Positions 35,189-43,185 of a DNA stretch of 64,000 nucleotides are shown one piece after another. The DNA is from Deltaproteobacteria bacterium (GTDB taxonomy: Bacteria; Myxococcota; Kuafuiibacteriia; Kuafuiibacteriales; Kuafuiibacteriaceae). Within the stretch, counting starts at the first letter, position 1. Every line of letters starts with the position of its first letter. The stretch lies in contig JACKEN010000023.1 of NCBI GenBank assembly GCA_020632995.1, positions 1 to 64,000 of the forward strand, written 5' to 3'. The notes below the pieces were generated by a model, which saw only the letters and a program-made list of their open reading frames with translations, was not told where the DNA came from and searched no databases. The position numbers were made by a program, and so were the translations under genes.

Positions 35189-38067
35189 GGCTCGGTGTAG
35201 ATGACCTGCAGGTTGTAGCTGGTGTCCGCGTCCGCGGGCCGCACCTGCACGTTGGGGGAGCTGTACACGCTGTCGACCCGCAGGATGTACGGGTCGGTGG
35301 TGGTGGCGGTGAACGCGATGCGCTCCGAGAGCCCATTGCCGTCCGAGTAACAGCGGTCGGTCCCGTTGTTGATGCAGGCCCGGGGCCCGCCGTTGGGGGA
35401 CAGGAGCTCCAGGAGCAGGTCACCTTGCGGGAAGGTGAGCTGGGCCTCGATGCGGGCGCCGACCGCTGGCGGGTTGAGCACGAACCAGTCGGAGTCCCCC
35501 GCCCCGGTCAGCGCGTTCACGGTGCCCGCGCACAGCGACAGATCCGCGATCATCGGGCTGACGGTGCTGCTCAGCACGAGGGAGGCGGCGGCGCGGCTGT
35601 TGTTGGGCTCGGCCGCGTCGTCGAAGCACGAGTAGATCGGCACGAGGTCCTGGGTCAGGCGGTAGTGCGGATCGAAGCCGGTGGTGGCGAACACCTTCAC
35701 GTAGATCAGCGCGTAGCCGCCCGGGAAGCCGGGGACGTTCACCTGCACCTCGCGCGGGATGGTCTCGGCCAGGCCCGCGGTGGTGAAGAGCAGGCTGCCG
35801 TCGTTGAGGCGCAGCTCGAAGTCCAGGAGGCCGTCGTCGAGGATCGAGCTCACCCGGATGACGTTCATGTAGCCGGCCGCCGCGAGGACGCGGAACCAGT
35901 CCGCGGCGTCGCCGGGGCAGAGGGTGAGGTCGTCGACCCGGGTGGGGGGCAGCGACATGGGCGCGGCGGTGGCCTGGTCTTCGCCCAGGCCTGCCGCGTC
36001 GAGCGCGTCCGGCTCGCAGACCGGGCGGCTCTCGACCCGCACCCGGAGCTGATAGGGCGAGGCGTCGTGGACGGTGTGCCCGTGCACCCGGACCAGGAAG
36101 TCGCCGCCGATGAAGCTGCGGAAGCCGATGTACTCGCGCGGGTTCACGCCGGTGGAGGCCTCGAGCGGGGTGACGTCGGGGTCGGTGATCGAGGCCGGGT
36201 AGATCTTCAGCTCGAGGTCCGCGCCGGCGTCGAAGCCCAGCTCCGCCTCCACCGACTGGCCCGGGTTCACGTGGAAGAAGAACCAGTCCTCGTCGCCGGG
36301 GCAGAGGGTGAGGTCGAGCGCGCCGCCCGCGCCGACGGTGTTGGTGCTGGTCGCGGTCAGCGGCCCGTCGTTGGACTCGAACCGATCGTCGAGGCACGGG
36401 TTGCCCATGCCGGGTCGCAGGGCCGCGCGCAGGGTGTAGACGTTTGTGTCGGCCGCCTTGCCGAACACCCGCACGTAGAAGTCACCCCCGAAGGGGGCGT
36501 CGAAGGCGAGGGCCTCGTCGTCGTTGGTGGAGGCCGCCGTCAACATGGGTTGCGTCTGACCGGCCCGGTACACCTCGAGGTCGAGGTCACCCAGGCTGTC
36601 GGTGAAGGTCAGGTCGAGGGTGACGCGGGTGCCCGCCGGCACGCCCCGCAGCACGAACCAGTCGGGGTCGGCCGAGCACAGCCGGCCCTCGTAGGGCTGG
36701 TCGCTCAGGAGCTGCTTGGCGTCGGCCGGGCCGTCGTCGGGCTCGTTCCCGTCGTCCATGCACAGGGTGCCGGGGTCGCGGGCGATGATGATCTCGTACG
36801 GCACCGGCTTGATCGAGGGCACCGCGAAGAAGACCCGCGCGTAGACCACGAGGTCGGTGCCCGCCTCGAGCTCCACCCGCTCGTTGTCGGTGACCGAGCG
36901 CGACTGGTCGACCAGCGTGCGGCCGTCGGCCAGGTAGAGCTCCATGTCGAGGTCGCCGACCTCGTGCTCGAAGCGCGCGTCCACCGTGAGGTAGGTGCCG
37001 GCCGCGACCTCGATGCGATACCAGTCCTGGTCGCCGGGGCAGGCCTTGAGCTCCTCGAAGCGCGGGCCGCCCTCGAGGAGCGAGGCGCTCGCCACGTCGT
37101 CGTTGCGCGGGGTGTCGAACAGGTCGTTCAGGCAGTCCGGGATGAGCGCGATGCAGATCGGCGGATCCTGGCTCAGGTCGCAGAGCTGATCGCTCGGGCA
37201 GTCCACGTCGGTCTCGCACGGCTCGGGCGGGGCCTCGCAGCGCTTCGTGCGCGGGTTGCAGCTCTCGGGGGCCTCGCAGATCACGCAGGTGACCTCGGCC
37301 GACTGCGGGCACAGGTTCGGCTCGTCCGCGCACTGCACGTTGCTCTCGCAGCGCCCCAGCGACACGTTGCAGAACAGGCCGGGGCCGCAGTCGTCGCTCC
37401 GCGTGCACTGCACGCAGCGCCCGAGCGGGTCGCAGACCTCGCCCGTGCCGCACTCGGGCTCGGCGCCCGAGACCAGGCACTCCTTGGTGTCGACGTAGCA
37501 GAGCTCCTGGGCCCCCTCGCAGGCGCCGGTGGCGAAGCAGCTCGTGCACTCGAGCGAGAGCGAACGGCAGACCCGGTTGACGAGGTCGCAGATCTCGCCG
37601 TCCTCGCAGAAGTCGTCCCCGTAGCAGCCCGGGTCCTCGATGCACTTGTTCGCGCTGAGATCGCAGATCTGGTTCGCCGGGCACTGGCTGCGCCGCACGC
37701 AGTCCTTGGCGGTGCTCGCGTCGAGGCACAGGCCCAACAGCTCGGAGCAGAACTGGCCGAAGGGGCAGGGGCGGCTGGCGTCGCACTCGTCGCCGAACCC
37801 GGGCCGCAGCTGGCACTGGTAGGTGGTGAGATCGCAGGTGGTGCGCGCATCTTGGGCGGTGCACTCGTCGTCCGTCACGCACTCCGCGCCGAACACGCAG
37901 CTCCCGTCGGGGGCGCAGCGCTCGCCGGTGCGGCACTCCGCGTCGGTGGTGCAGAGCACGGCGGGGGCGTCGTCGCCGCACGAGCAGGCGGGCCCCGCCG
38001 CGAGGGCGGCCAGGAGCCCCGCCATGGTCCAGAGCTTCAGGGAGGAGCGGTCGGGCGATGCGCGCAT
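35185..38067 (-). CDS. Large lipoprotein with Cys-rich region and five PPC domains
   Basis: A 960-residue surface lipoprotein (signal through LAALAAGPACSC). Residues about 30-315 hold some 45 Cys in repeated C..D.EC..GE.C....G.C units. Five bacterial pre-peptidase C-terminal (PPC) beta-sandwich domains then follow, each opened by a marker like LCPGDQDWYRIEV, LCSADPDWFVLRG, LCPGDEDWFFFHV, LCPGDAADWFRVLA and DSDWFVLNPP. There is no protease domain. Such proteins are common and uncharacterised on the myxobacterial surface. It lies 4 bp after a small lipoprotein gene. Confidence 0.85.
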   Translation of the reverse strand: MRASPDRSSLKLWTMAGLLAALAAGPACSCGDDAPAVLCTTDAECRTGERCAPDGSCVFGAECVTDDECTAQDARTTCDLTTYQCQLRPGFGDECDASRPCPFGQFCSELLGLCLDASTAKDCVRRSQCPANQICDLSANKCIEDPGCYGDDFCEDGEICDLVNRVCRSLSLECTSCFATGACEGAQELCYVDTKECLVSGAEPECGTGEVCDPLGRCVQCTRSDDCGPGLFCNVSLGRCESNVQCADEPNLCPQSAEVTCVICEAPESCNPRTKRCEAPPEPCETDVDCPSDQLCDLSQDPPICIALIPDCLNDLFDTPRNDDVASASLLEGGPRFEELKACPGDQDWYRIEVAAGTYLTVDARFEHEVGDLDMELYLADGRTLVDQSRSVTDNERVELEAGTDLVVYARVFFAVPSIKPVPYEIIIARDPGTLCMDDGNEPDDGPADAKQLLSDQPYEGRLCSADPDWFVLRGVPAGTRVTLDLTFTDSLGDLDLEVYRAGQTQPMLTAASTNDDEALAFDAPFGGDFYVRVFGKAADTNVYTLRAALRPGMGNPCLDDRFESNDGPLTATSTNTVGAGGALDLTLCPGDEDWFFFHVNPGQSVEAELGFDAGADLELKIYPASITDPDVTPLEASTGVNPREYIGFRSFIGGDFLVRVHGHTVHDASPYQLRVRVESRPVCEPDALDAAGLGEDQATAAPMSLPPTRVDDLTLCPGDAADWFRVLAAAGYMNVIRVSSILDDGLLDFELRLNDGSLLFTTAGLAETIPREVQVNVPGFPGGYALIYVKVFATTGFDPHYRLTQDLVPIYSCFDDAAEPNNSRAAASLVLSSTVSPMIADLSLCAGTVNALTGAGDSDWFVLNPPAVGARIEAQLTFPQGDLLLELLSPNGGPRACINNGTDRCYSDGNGLSERIAFTATTTDPYILRVDSVYSSPNVQVRPADADTSYNLQVIYTEP

Positions 38068-38071
38068 GTGG

Positions 38072-38821
38072 TCAGGGTCCCGTCTTCAGGACGAGGGTGT
38101 TCGTCCCGCTGTTCCCCGAGCCGAGCTCGCCCAGGGTCTCGTCGATGCGGGTGATGAAGCCCCGCGGATCATACTCGATGCGCACCTTCCTGCGCTGCAC
38201 GTCGTAGGTGATGATGGCCGAGTCGTCGCCCTCGAGCTCGAACAGCCACTTGCCGCCGTTCTGGGCCGGGTCGACCACCCGCGGGTGGGCGTCGGCGTAG
38301 ACCTCGGCGAAGCGGACCCGCAGGTCGACGATGCGCCGGACGTCGATGAAGAAGCTCCCGGTGGGGAGCACCTTCGGGTTCGCGCGCGTGGGGAGCTGCG
38401 GCACCTGCGAGAGGTTCGCGGTCACCGCCGCCGCCCCCACCAGGTCGGTCTGCAGCGCGGGGCCGAGCCGCGCCACCCAGCTCGAGAAGTCCCAGACGTC
38501 GGTCCAGTCCTGGTTCAGCAGGTTCTGGCCGGTGGCGGAGAAGGCCAGGGTGCTTTCGCCCGCGGCGCCCCGATCGGCCACCGAGTCGATGTGCACCACG
38601 AGGGTGTAGACGGCCGACTTCTCGTCCCCGGCCGAGACGCCCCGCGCGGTGAGGCGGCCCTCGTAGGTGAAGGTCATCCCCGCCTCGAGGGGCAGGGGCC
38701 CATCGGTCCCCGCGTCCGCGCTCGCCGCGACCCCGGAGTCGGCCCGGCCCTGGGTGAGCTGGGTGTCTTCACAGGCGGCCACGGTCAGGGCGAGGAGGGA
38801 CAGGACGACGGCACGCTGCAT
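38072..38821 (-). CDS. Lipoprotein of unknown function, first gene of a three-gene operon
   Basis: A 249-residue lipoprotein (MQRAVVLSLLALTVAACED) with a D/A/G-rich linker (ADSGVAASADAGTDGP), then a beta-rich domain beginning FTYEGRLTARGVSAG. A GAGGT lies 6 bp before the ATG, supporting this start over the longer frame to 38932. No family recognised. It is followed closely by the PPC lipoprotein and the membrane protein, all likely one transcript. Confidence 0.8.
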   Translation of the reverse strand: MQRAVVLSLLALTVAACEDTQLTQGRADSGVAASADAGTDGPLPLEAGMTFTYEGRLTARGVSAGDEKSAVYTLVVHIDSVADRGAAGESTLAFSATGQNLLNQDWTDVWDFSSWVARLGPALQTDLVGAAAVTANLSQVPQLPTRANPKVLPTGSFFIDVRRIVDLRVRFAEVYADAHPRVVDPAQNGGKWLFELEGDDSAIITYDVQRRKVRIEYDPRGFITRIDETLGELGSGNSGTNTLVLKTGP

Positions 38822-38957
38822 CGGGCTACCTCTTTCCCTATACAACGGTCGCGTCCGGGCCGCCCGAGAAACCGCGTAGGAGCAAGCCCCGGGCCGCCCA
38901 GGATTGTTCAAAGGACTGTTAGACCCACCCACCGGTTTCCGCTAGGATGCCCCCCAG

Positions 38958-39371
38958 ATGGCGCAGCCAGGGTCGGAGCGGCGCGAGTCGCCGCGGGTGC
39001 TGGTCGAGCTCCGGGTGGAGTTCCGGCACCTGGGCCGCCCCACCGAGACGTACGCCGACATCATCCGAAACCTGAGTCAGGGCGGGGTGTTCCTCGACAC
39101 CTCGGTCGGCCTCCCGGTGAACACGGAGGTGGAGCTGGAGGTCTCGCCGGGGCCCGGCGCTCGCCCGATTCGCCTCACCGCCGAGGTGGTCCGGGTCGAG
39201 GAGGAGCCGGTGGGCACCGGGAGCCGGGTCACGACCCGCACCCGGGGCATGGCGCTGCGGTTCGTAGAGGCGGACCCCAGCGAGGTCTCTCGGTTGATGG
39301 GGCTGGCGCGGCATCTCTCTCAGGAAGGGAGCCATGGTCGCGACACCTCGAAGCCCGGTCAGCGAGCCTGA
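38958..39371 (+). CDS. PilZ-domain protein
   Basis: A 137-residue single-domain protein. The c-di-GMP-binding RxxxR motif is in ERRESPRVLVELRVEF (residues about 8-12), and the second motif is NLSQGGVFLDT (N/DxSxxG). The domain ends near residue 120. It overlaps the next gene by 38 bp, indicating translational coupling. Confidence 0.9.
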   Translation: MAQPGSERRESPRVLVELRVEFRHLGRPTETYADIIRNLSQGGVFLDTSVGLPVNTEVELEVSPGPGARPIRLTAEVVRVEEEPVGTGSRVTTRTRGMALRFVEADPSEVSRLMGLARHLSQEGSHGRDTSKPGQRA

Positions 39372-40455
39372 CGTCCGAAGGCCCCGCCGCGAGGGAGACG
39401 ACGCCGCCCCCTTCGGCGCGGTGGTGCGCACGTGGCACGACCGCGGCGAGCCGGTCCCGGTGGCGGTGGTGGTGTCGGTCTTCGACGACGTGCTCGCCTC
39501 CTCGGTGACCGAGGACGGCGCCTCCGACGCGGACCTCGAGATGGTGCGCGTCCGGGCCGGCGGAGCGGCGTTCCTGCCCCGCCCGGTGTGCCTGTCGGCG
39601 GTCGCCCCGATGCTCATGGAGGCGCTCGGCGCCGACCTGCCCGACGAGGGCGCGGTGCCCCCGGCGGCGTGGGGCCTCTTCGATCGACTCACGAGCGACG
39701 AGCCGGGTGAGGGCCCGGCCGACGCGGAGCAGCTTCGGCAGTGGCTCCGCGACGCGCTCGGGGCCCCGGCCACCCACGAGGAGGTCCGGGACTGCGTGCT
39801 CCACGCCCTCGTGGGCGTGCGCGAGGCCCCCGCCGTCGTCTCCGAGCGGCCCGCGGGGTCGGACGACGTGCACGAGCTCGAGACCCTCCCCCCCGCCCCC
39901 TCGGAGGAGCCGCTCCCGGTGCCCGAGCCCGCGGCGGAGGAGAACGTGGTGACCCTCCCGCCCGAGCGCGCCGCGCCCGAGCGCCTGGTCGAGACCGACG
40001 TGATGCGGGCGCGGATACAACCGCGGGATCTCGCGCCCCCCACCGACCTCGAGACCGCGGCCAACCTCCCCGCGCCGCTCCCCGACACGCTGCAACCAGG
40101 CCTGCACGACGACGACTCCGCGCTCCCGACCACCATCGACGCCGAGCCCCCCTCCGCGGTGCAGGCTGCCCTGCAGGTCGGGGACGACGACGACGAGCAC
40201 GCGGACCCCGCGGGCACCACCCACCAGCCGACCCAGCCCGCCCACGACCCCAGCCGGCCGGTGGTGCGCCACGGCCTGGTGCGGCCCCCGCGAGGGGTCT
40301 CGGTGATCACCGCCCCCGCGGCCCGGCGCAGCGCCCGCGCCGCCACCTACGGCCCCGACTCCATCCTCGTCCCGGCGGATCAGGGGCGCCGGTGGGGCTG
40401 GCTGGTGGCGGGCGCGGTCCTCGCCGCCGCGGTCTACTTCCTCTTCTTCCGATGA
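39334..40455 (+). CDS. Acidic Pro-rich protein with C-terminal membrane anchor
   Basis: A 373-residue protein I do not recognise. The N-terminal 150 residues are compact (WHDRGEPVPVAVVVSVFDDVLAS, VLHALVGVREAP). They slightly resemble the C-lobe helices of myxobacterial Ser/Thr kinases without any catalytic motif. Residues 165-340 are acidic, Pro-rich and probably disordered, and RRWGWLVAGAVLAAAVYFLFFR is a tail anchor. It is coupled to the PilZ gene upstream and the phosphotransferase-like gene downstream (ATGA). Confidence 0.7.
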   Translation: MVATPRSPVSEPDVRRPRREGDDAAPFGAVVRTWHDRGEPVPVAVVVSVFDDVLASSVTEDGASDADLEMVRVRAGGAAFLPRPVCLSAVAPMLMEALGADLPDEGAVPPAAWGLFDRLTSDEPGEGPADAEQLRQWLRDALGAPATHEEVRDCVLHALVGVREAPAVVSERPAGSDDVHELETLPPAPSEEPLPVPEPAAEENVVTLPPERAAPERLVETDVMRARIQPRDLAPPTDLETAANLPAPLPDTLQPGLHDDDSALPTTIDAEPPSAVQAALQVGDDDDEHADPAGTTHQPTQPAHDPSRPVVRHGLVRPPRGVSVITAPAARRSARAATYGPDSILVPADQGRRWGWLVAGAVLAAAVYFLFFR

Positions 40456-41330
40456 CGGCGGACGCGGCCCACCTGGCCGCTCGGGCCATCGCCGCGCGCC
40501 ACGGCCTCAGTGGGGAGCTGGTGCGCTTCGGCGCCGGCTCGGTGCCGGTCCTCGCGGTGGGCGAGGGGCACGTCCTCAAGCTCTTCCCCCTCGATGAGGC
40601 CGCCCACTGGCAGACCGAGCGGGCGGTGCTCGAGGCGGTGGAGGGCCGGCTGCCGGTGCCCACTCCGGCCCTCTTCGCGGCCTACGTGCACGAGGGGTGG
40701 CGCTACGTGCTCATGGGGCGCCTCCACGGCCAGCCCCTGGACGAGGTCTGGGGCGGGCTCCCGGCCGAGGCGCGGGAGGACCTCATGCGCCAGGTGGGCG
40801 AGATGTTGTCCGCGCTCCACGCGGTGCCGATCACCGGCCTCGAGGCCTCGGACTGGGGCGCCTTCGTGGCCGCCCAGCGCGCGGGGTGCGTGGCCCGGCA
40901 GGCGCAGTACAAGTTGACATCCCCGTGGCTGCAGCAGGTGGAGCCGTTCCTCGAGCAGGTGAACCTGCCGGGCCCCGCCGCGCAGGTCTTGTTGCACACC
41001 GAGGTGATGCACGCCCACCTGCTGGTGGCGCCGTCCGGCTCGGGCTGGCGCCTGTCCGGCCTGTTCGACTTCGAGCCCGCCATGGTCGGCGATCCGGAGT
41101 ACGACCTGGCCTCGGTGGGGGTCTTCGTCTCCTGCGGCGACCCTGCGCTGTTCGCCCGGGTGCTCGACGGGATGGGCATGCCCGCCGCCGCCCGCGCCGG
41201 GCTGGCCCGCCGGGTGATGGCGTGGATGCTGCTCCACCGCTACAGCCGGCTCACGTGGTACCTCGAGCGCCTCCCGCCGCCCCCCGAGGTCCGCACCCTC
41301 GAGGCGCTCGCGACCCACTGGCTCGGGTAG
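40452..41330 (+). CDS. Aminoglycoside phosphotransferase-fold (APH) protein with altered catalytic loop
   Basis: A 292-residue kinase-fold protein. The nucleotide-binding lobe has VLKLFPLDEAAHWQTERAVLEAV (Lys and Glu pair) and LMGRLHGQPLDEVW as hinge. The Brenner loop, normally HGDLxxxN, reads LLHTEVMHAHLLV, so Asp is Glu and Asn is His. The metal-binding segment GLFDFEPAMVGDPEYDLASVG is intact. It may use an unusual substrate or be weakly active. Its start overlaps the previous stop. Confidence 0.8.
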   Translation: MTADAAHLAARAIAARHGLSGELVRFGAGSVPVLAVGEGHVLKLFPLDEAAHWQTERAVLEAVEGRLPVPTPALFAAYVHEGWRYVLMGRLHGQPLDEVWGGLPAEAREDLMRQVGEMLSALHAVPITGLEASDWGAFVAAQRAGCVARQAQYKLTSPWLQQVEPFLEQVNLPGPAAQVLLHTEVMHAHLLVAPSGSGWRLSGLFDFEPAMVGDPEYDLASVGVFVSCGDPALFARVLDGMGMPAAARAGLARRVMAWMLLHRYSRLTWYLERLPPPPEVRTLEALATHWLG

Positions 41331-41336
41331 GCGAGC

Positions 41337-42062
41337 TCACCGCGTCGGGTCGTAGTTGAACCCCACCACCGCGCCCCCCATCACGGCGACGGCGACCGGC
41401 TGGCGGCCGCCGCAGCCATCACCACAGCGCCACAGGGCCGGGGCCATGATCCAGGTGTCGGCCCAGAGCCCGGCGTGGAAGGTCTCGCCTCTCGCGGTGA
41501 ACAGCGCGAACGGGATCACCGCGGTGGTCATGTCTTCGACGCTCCCCGCCACCCGGGCGAGCCGCAACCCGCCATCGATGCGGAGCTCCGGGCCACCGGC
41601 TGTGGCCCAGCCGCGGCCGGCCTCCAGGTAGAGCCCGGTGGCGTTCCCGAGCTGGAGGCCGAAGCCCAGATCGATCGGGTCGTGAACGAGCTGGAAGTAG
41701 CTGTCCAGCGAGGCCCCGATGAGCGGCAGCGCAGTGAAGCGCTCGCCGTCGTAGCGACCTCCGTACGGGAAGGTGAGGGTGGTGGAGATGGCGACGTCCC
41801 GCGTGAAGCGCCAGCCGTAGCCGACGTTGAGCGCGGCGTCCCAGGCCCCCGCGAAGCGCGCGGGCAGGGGCTCGTTCGTCGAGGCGAACTTCTTGTCGCT
41901 GGTGAGCCACTCCCCGCCTGCCCCGCCCGCCAGGCTCACCGAGAGGCCGGGCTCGACGTCGGCGGTGTGGGTGACGTGGGTGCACCCCGATGCCGCAAGG
42001 CAACCTGCAATGAGCAGGGGCCAGGTGCGGCCGATCGCGGCATCTCTATCGCGCCGAGTCAT
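41337..42062 (-). CDS. Outer-membrane-type lipoprotein, paralogue B
   Basis: A 241-residue lipoprotein (PLLIAGCLAASGCTHVTHTADVEPG). The rest is beta-rich with alternating hydrophobicity, like an outer-membrane barrel or transthyretin-like protein. It is a clear duplicate of the upstream gene: both share HTADV.PG.S.SL.GGAG.EWL, VGYGWR, LGFGLQLGNATG.Y.EAG.GW and the end VAVMGGAVVGFNYD. Its start overlaps the upstream gene's end by 17 bp. Confidence 0.8.
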   Translation of the reverse strand: MTRRDRDAAIGRTWPLLIAGCLAASGCTHVTHTADVEPGLSVSLAGGAGGEWLTSDKKFASTNEPLPARFAGAWDAALNVGYGWRFTRDVAISTTLTFPYGGRYDGERFTALPLIGASLDSYFQLVHDPIDLGFGLQLGNATGLYLEAGRGWATAGGPELRIDGGLRLARVAGSVEDMTTAVIPFALFTARGETFHAGLWADTWIMAPALWRCGDGCGGRQPVAVAVMGGAVVGFNYDPTR

Positions 42063-42741
42063 AGTTGAACCCCACCACCGCGCCCCCCATCAGGGCGAAC
42101 GCCGCGGGTTGATATGGTCCAAAGCAGGCTTCGCCGCACCGATACAGCGGCGGGGCCATGATCCAGGTGTCGGCCCACAGCCCGGCGTAGAACTCGTCGC
42201 CCCGCGCGGTGAAGAGCGCGAACGGGATCACCGCGAGGCTCTGGTCCTCCAGGCTCCCCGCCACGACCGCGAGCCGCAGCCCGCCGTCCACCCGGAGCTC
42301 GGGGCCGCCCTCGAGGTCCCAGCCGTGGCCGGCCTCCACGTACACCCCGGTGGCGTTCCCGAGCTGGACCCCGACTCCCAGGTCGAGCGGGGTGTGGAGG
42401 AGCTGGAGGTAGGTGTCGAGCGCGACCCCGGCCAGGCCGTATGTCTTGTCATCGGGGCGGTGCCCGTAGGGCACGGTGATCGACGTGGAGATGCCGAGCT
42501 CATCGGTGAGGCGCCAGCCGTAGCCGAGGCTCACCGCGACGTCCCACGCGGGGGCGAAGCGCGCCTGCGGGGTCTCGGCATCGCTTGGGTTCCACCGCCA
42601 CTCGCCCTCGAGCCACTCCGCCCCCGCCCCACCCATCAGGCTCATGGAGACGCCCGGCTTGACGTCGGCGGTGTGGACGACGTGGGTGCAGGCCGACGCC
42701 GCGAGGCAGCCGGCAACGGCGACGAGCCGGAGGGCGTTCAC
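42046..42741 (-). CDS. Outer-membrane-type lipoprotein, paralogue A
   Basis: A 231-residue lipoprotein (MNALRLVAVAGCLAASACTHVVHTADVKPG) and the first of the tandem pair. A middle block (LDLGVGVQLGNATGVYVEAGHGW) and the C-terminal FALMGGAVVGFNYD are near-identical to paralogue B. No family recognised. It starts about 80 bp upstream of nothing coding on its strand, with rpoZ ending 81 bp away. Confidence 0.8.
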   Translation of the reverse strand: MNALRLVAVAGCLAASACTHVVHTADVKPGVSMSLMGGAGAEWLEGEWRWNPSDAETPQARFAPAWDVAVSLGYGWRLTDELGISTSITVPYGHRPDDKTYGLAGVALDTYLQLLHTPLDLGVGVQLGNATGVYVEAGHGWDLEGGPELRVDGGLRLAVVAGSLEDQSLAVIPFALFTARGDEFYAGLWADTWIMAPPLYRCGEACFGPYQPAAFALMGGAVVGFNYDSAR

Positions 42742-42821
42742 CCCCGGGATATGTCCTCTGGAGGCGGCTCGGTCGAGGATGCGCGCGCCGTCACACCGGC
42801 GGCGAGGGTTCCGGGCGGCGA

Positions 42822-43124
42822 CTAGAAGAAGCGGGGGGAGCTGGAGCCGGTGCTGGGGGTGGCGTCCAGGTCGCGGTCGGGCTCGCCGTAACGCTCGCGG
42901 AGCTCGGCCGGGGAGCTGGCCATGATCTCGCGCAGGTCGCGGTCGAAGCGGACCCGGTCCGCCGCGATCTCGCGCAGGGCGATGACGGGCTGCTTGTTCT
43001 TGGCGTTGTCCACCAGGGGGGTGGCGCCCTTCAGGAGCTGCCGGGCGCGCCGGGCGCCCAGGAGGACGAGCGCGAAGCGGTTCTCAACCTGCTCGAGGCA
43101 ATCTTCAACGGTGACGCGGGCCAT
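42822..43124 (-). CDS. rpoZ: RNA polymerase omega subunit
   Basis: A 100-residue protein. MARVTVEDCLEQVENRFALVLLGARRARQLLKG and NKQPVIALREIAADRV are diagnostic of omega, which stabilises the beta' subunit. The C-terminal 40 residues form the variable tail, ending in a Ser/Thr/Pro-rich stretch. It lies 61 bp downstream of pyk on the same strand. Confidence 0.95.
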   Translation of the reverse strand: MARVTVEDCLEQVENRFALVLLGARRARQLLKGATPLVDNAKNKQPVIALREIAADRVRFDRDLREIMASSPAELRERYGEPDRDLDATPSTGSSSPRFF

Positions 43125-43185
43125 GGGGGCAGGGAGATATCACAGGCTCCAGGCCGGATCCAAGGCTTTCCTCGGGACCGGAGGG

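Noticed and set aside
39334..40455. Ser/Thr kinase
   Set aside because: Despite a faint C-lobe-like pattern at the N-terminus, there is no P-loop, HRD or DFG motif.
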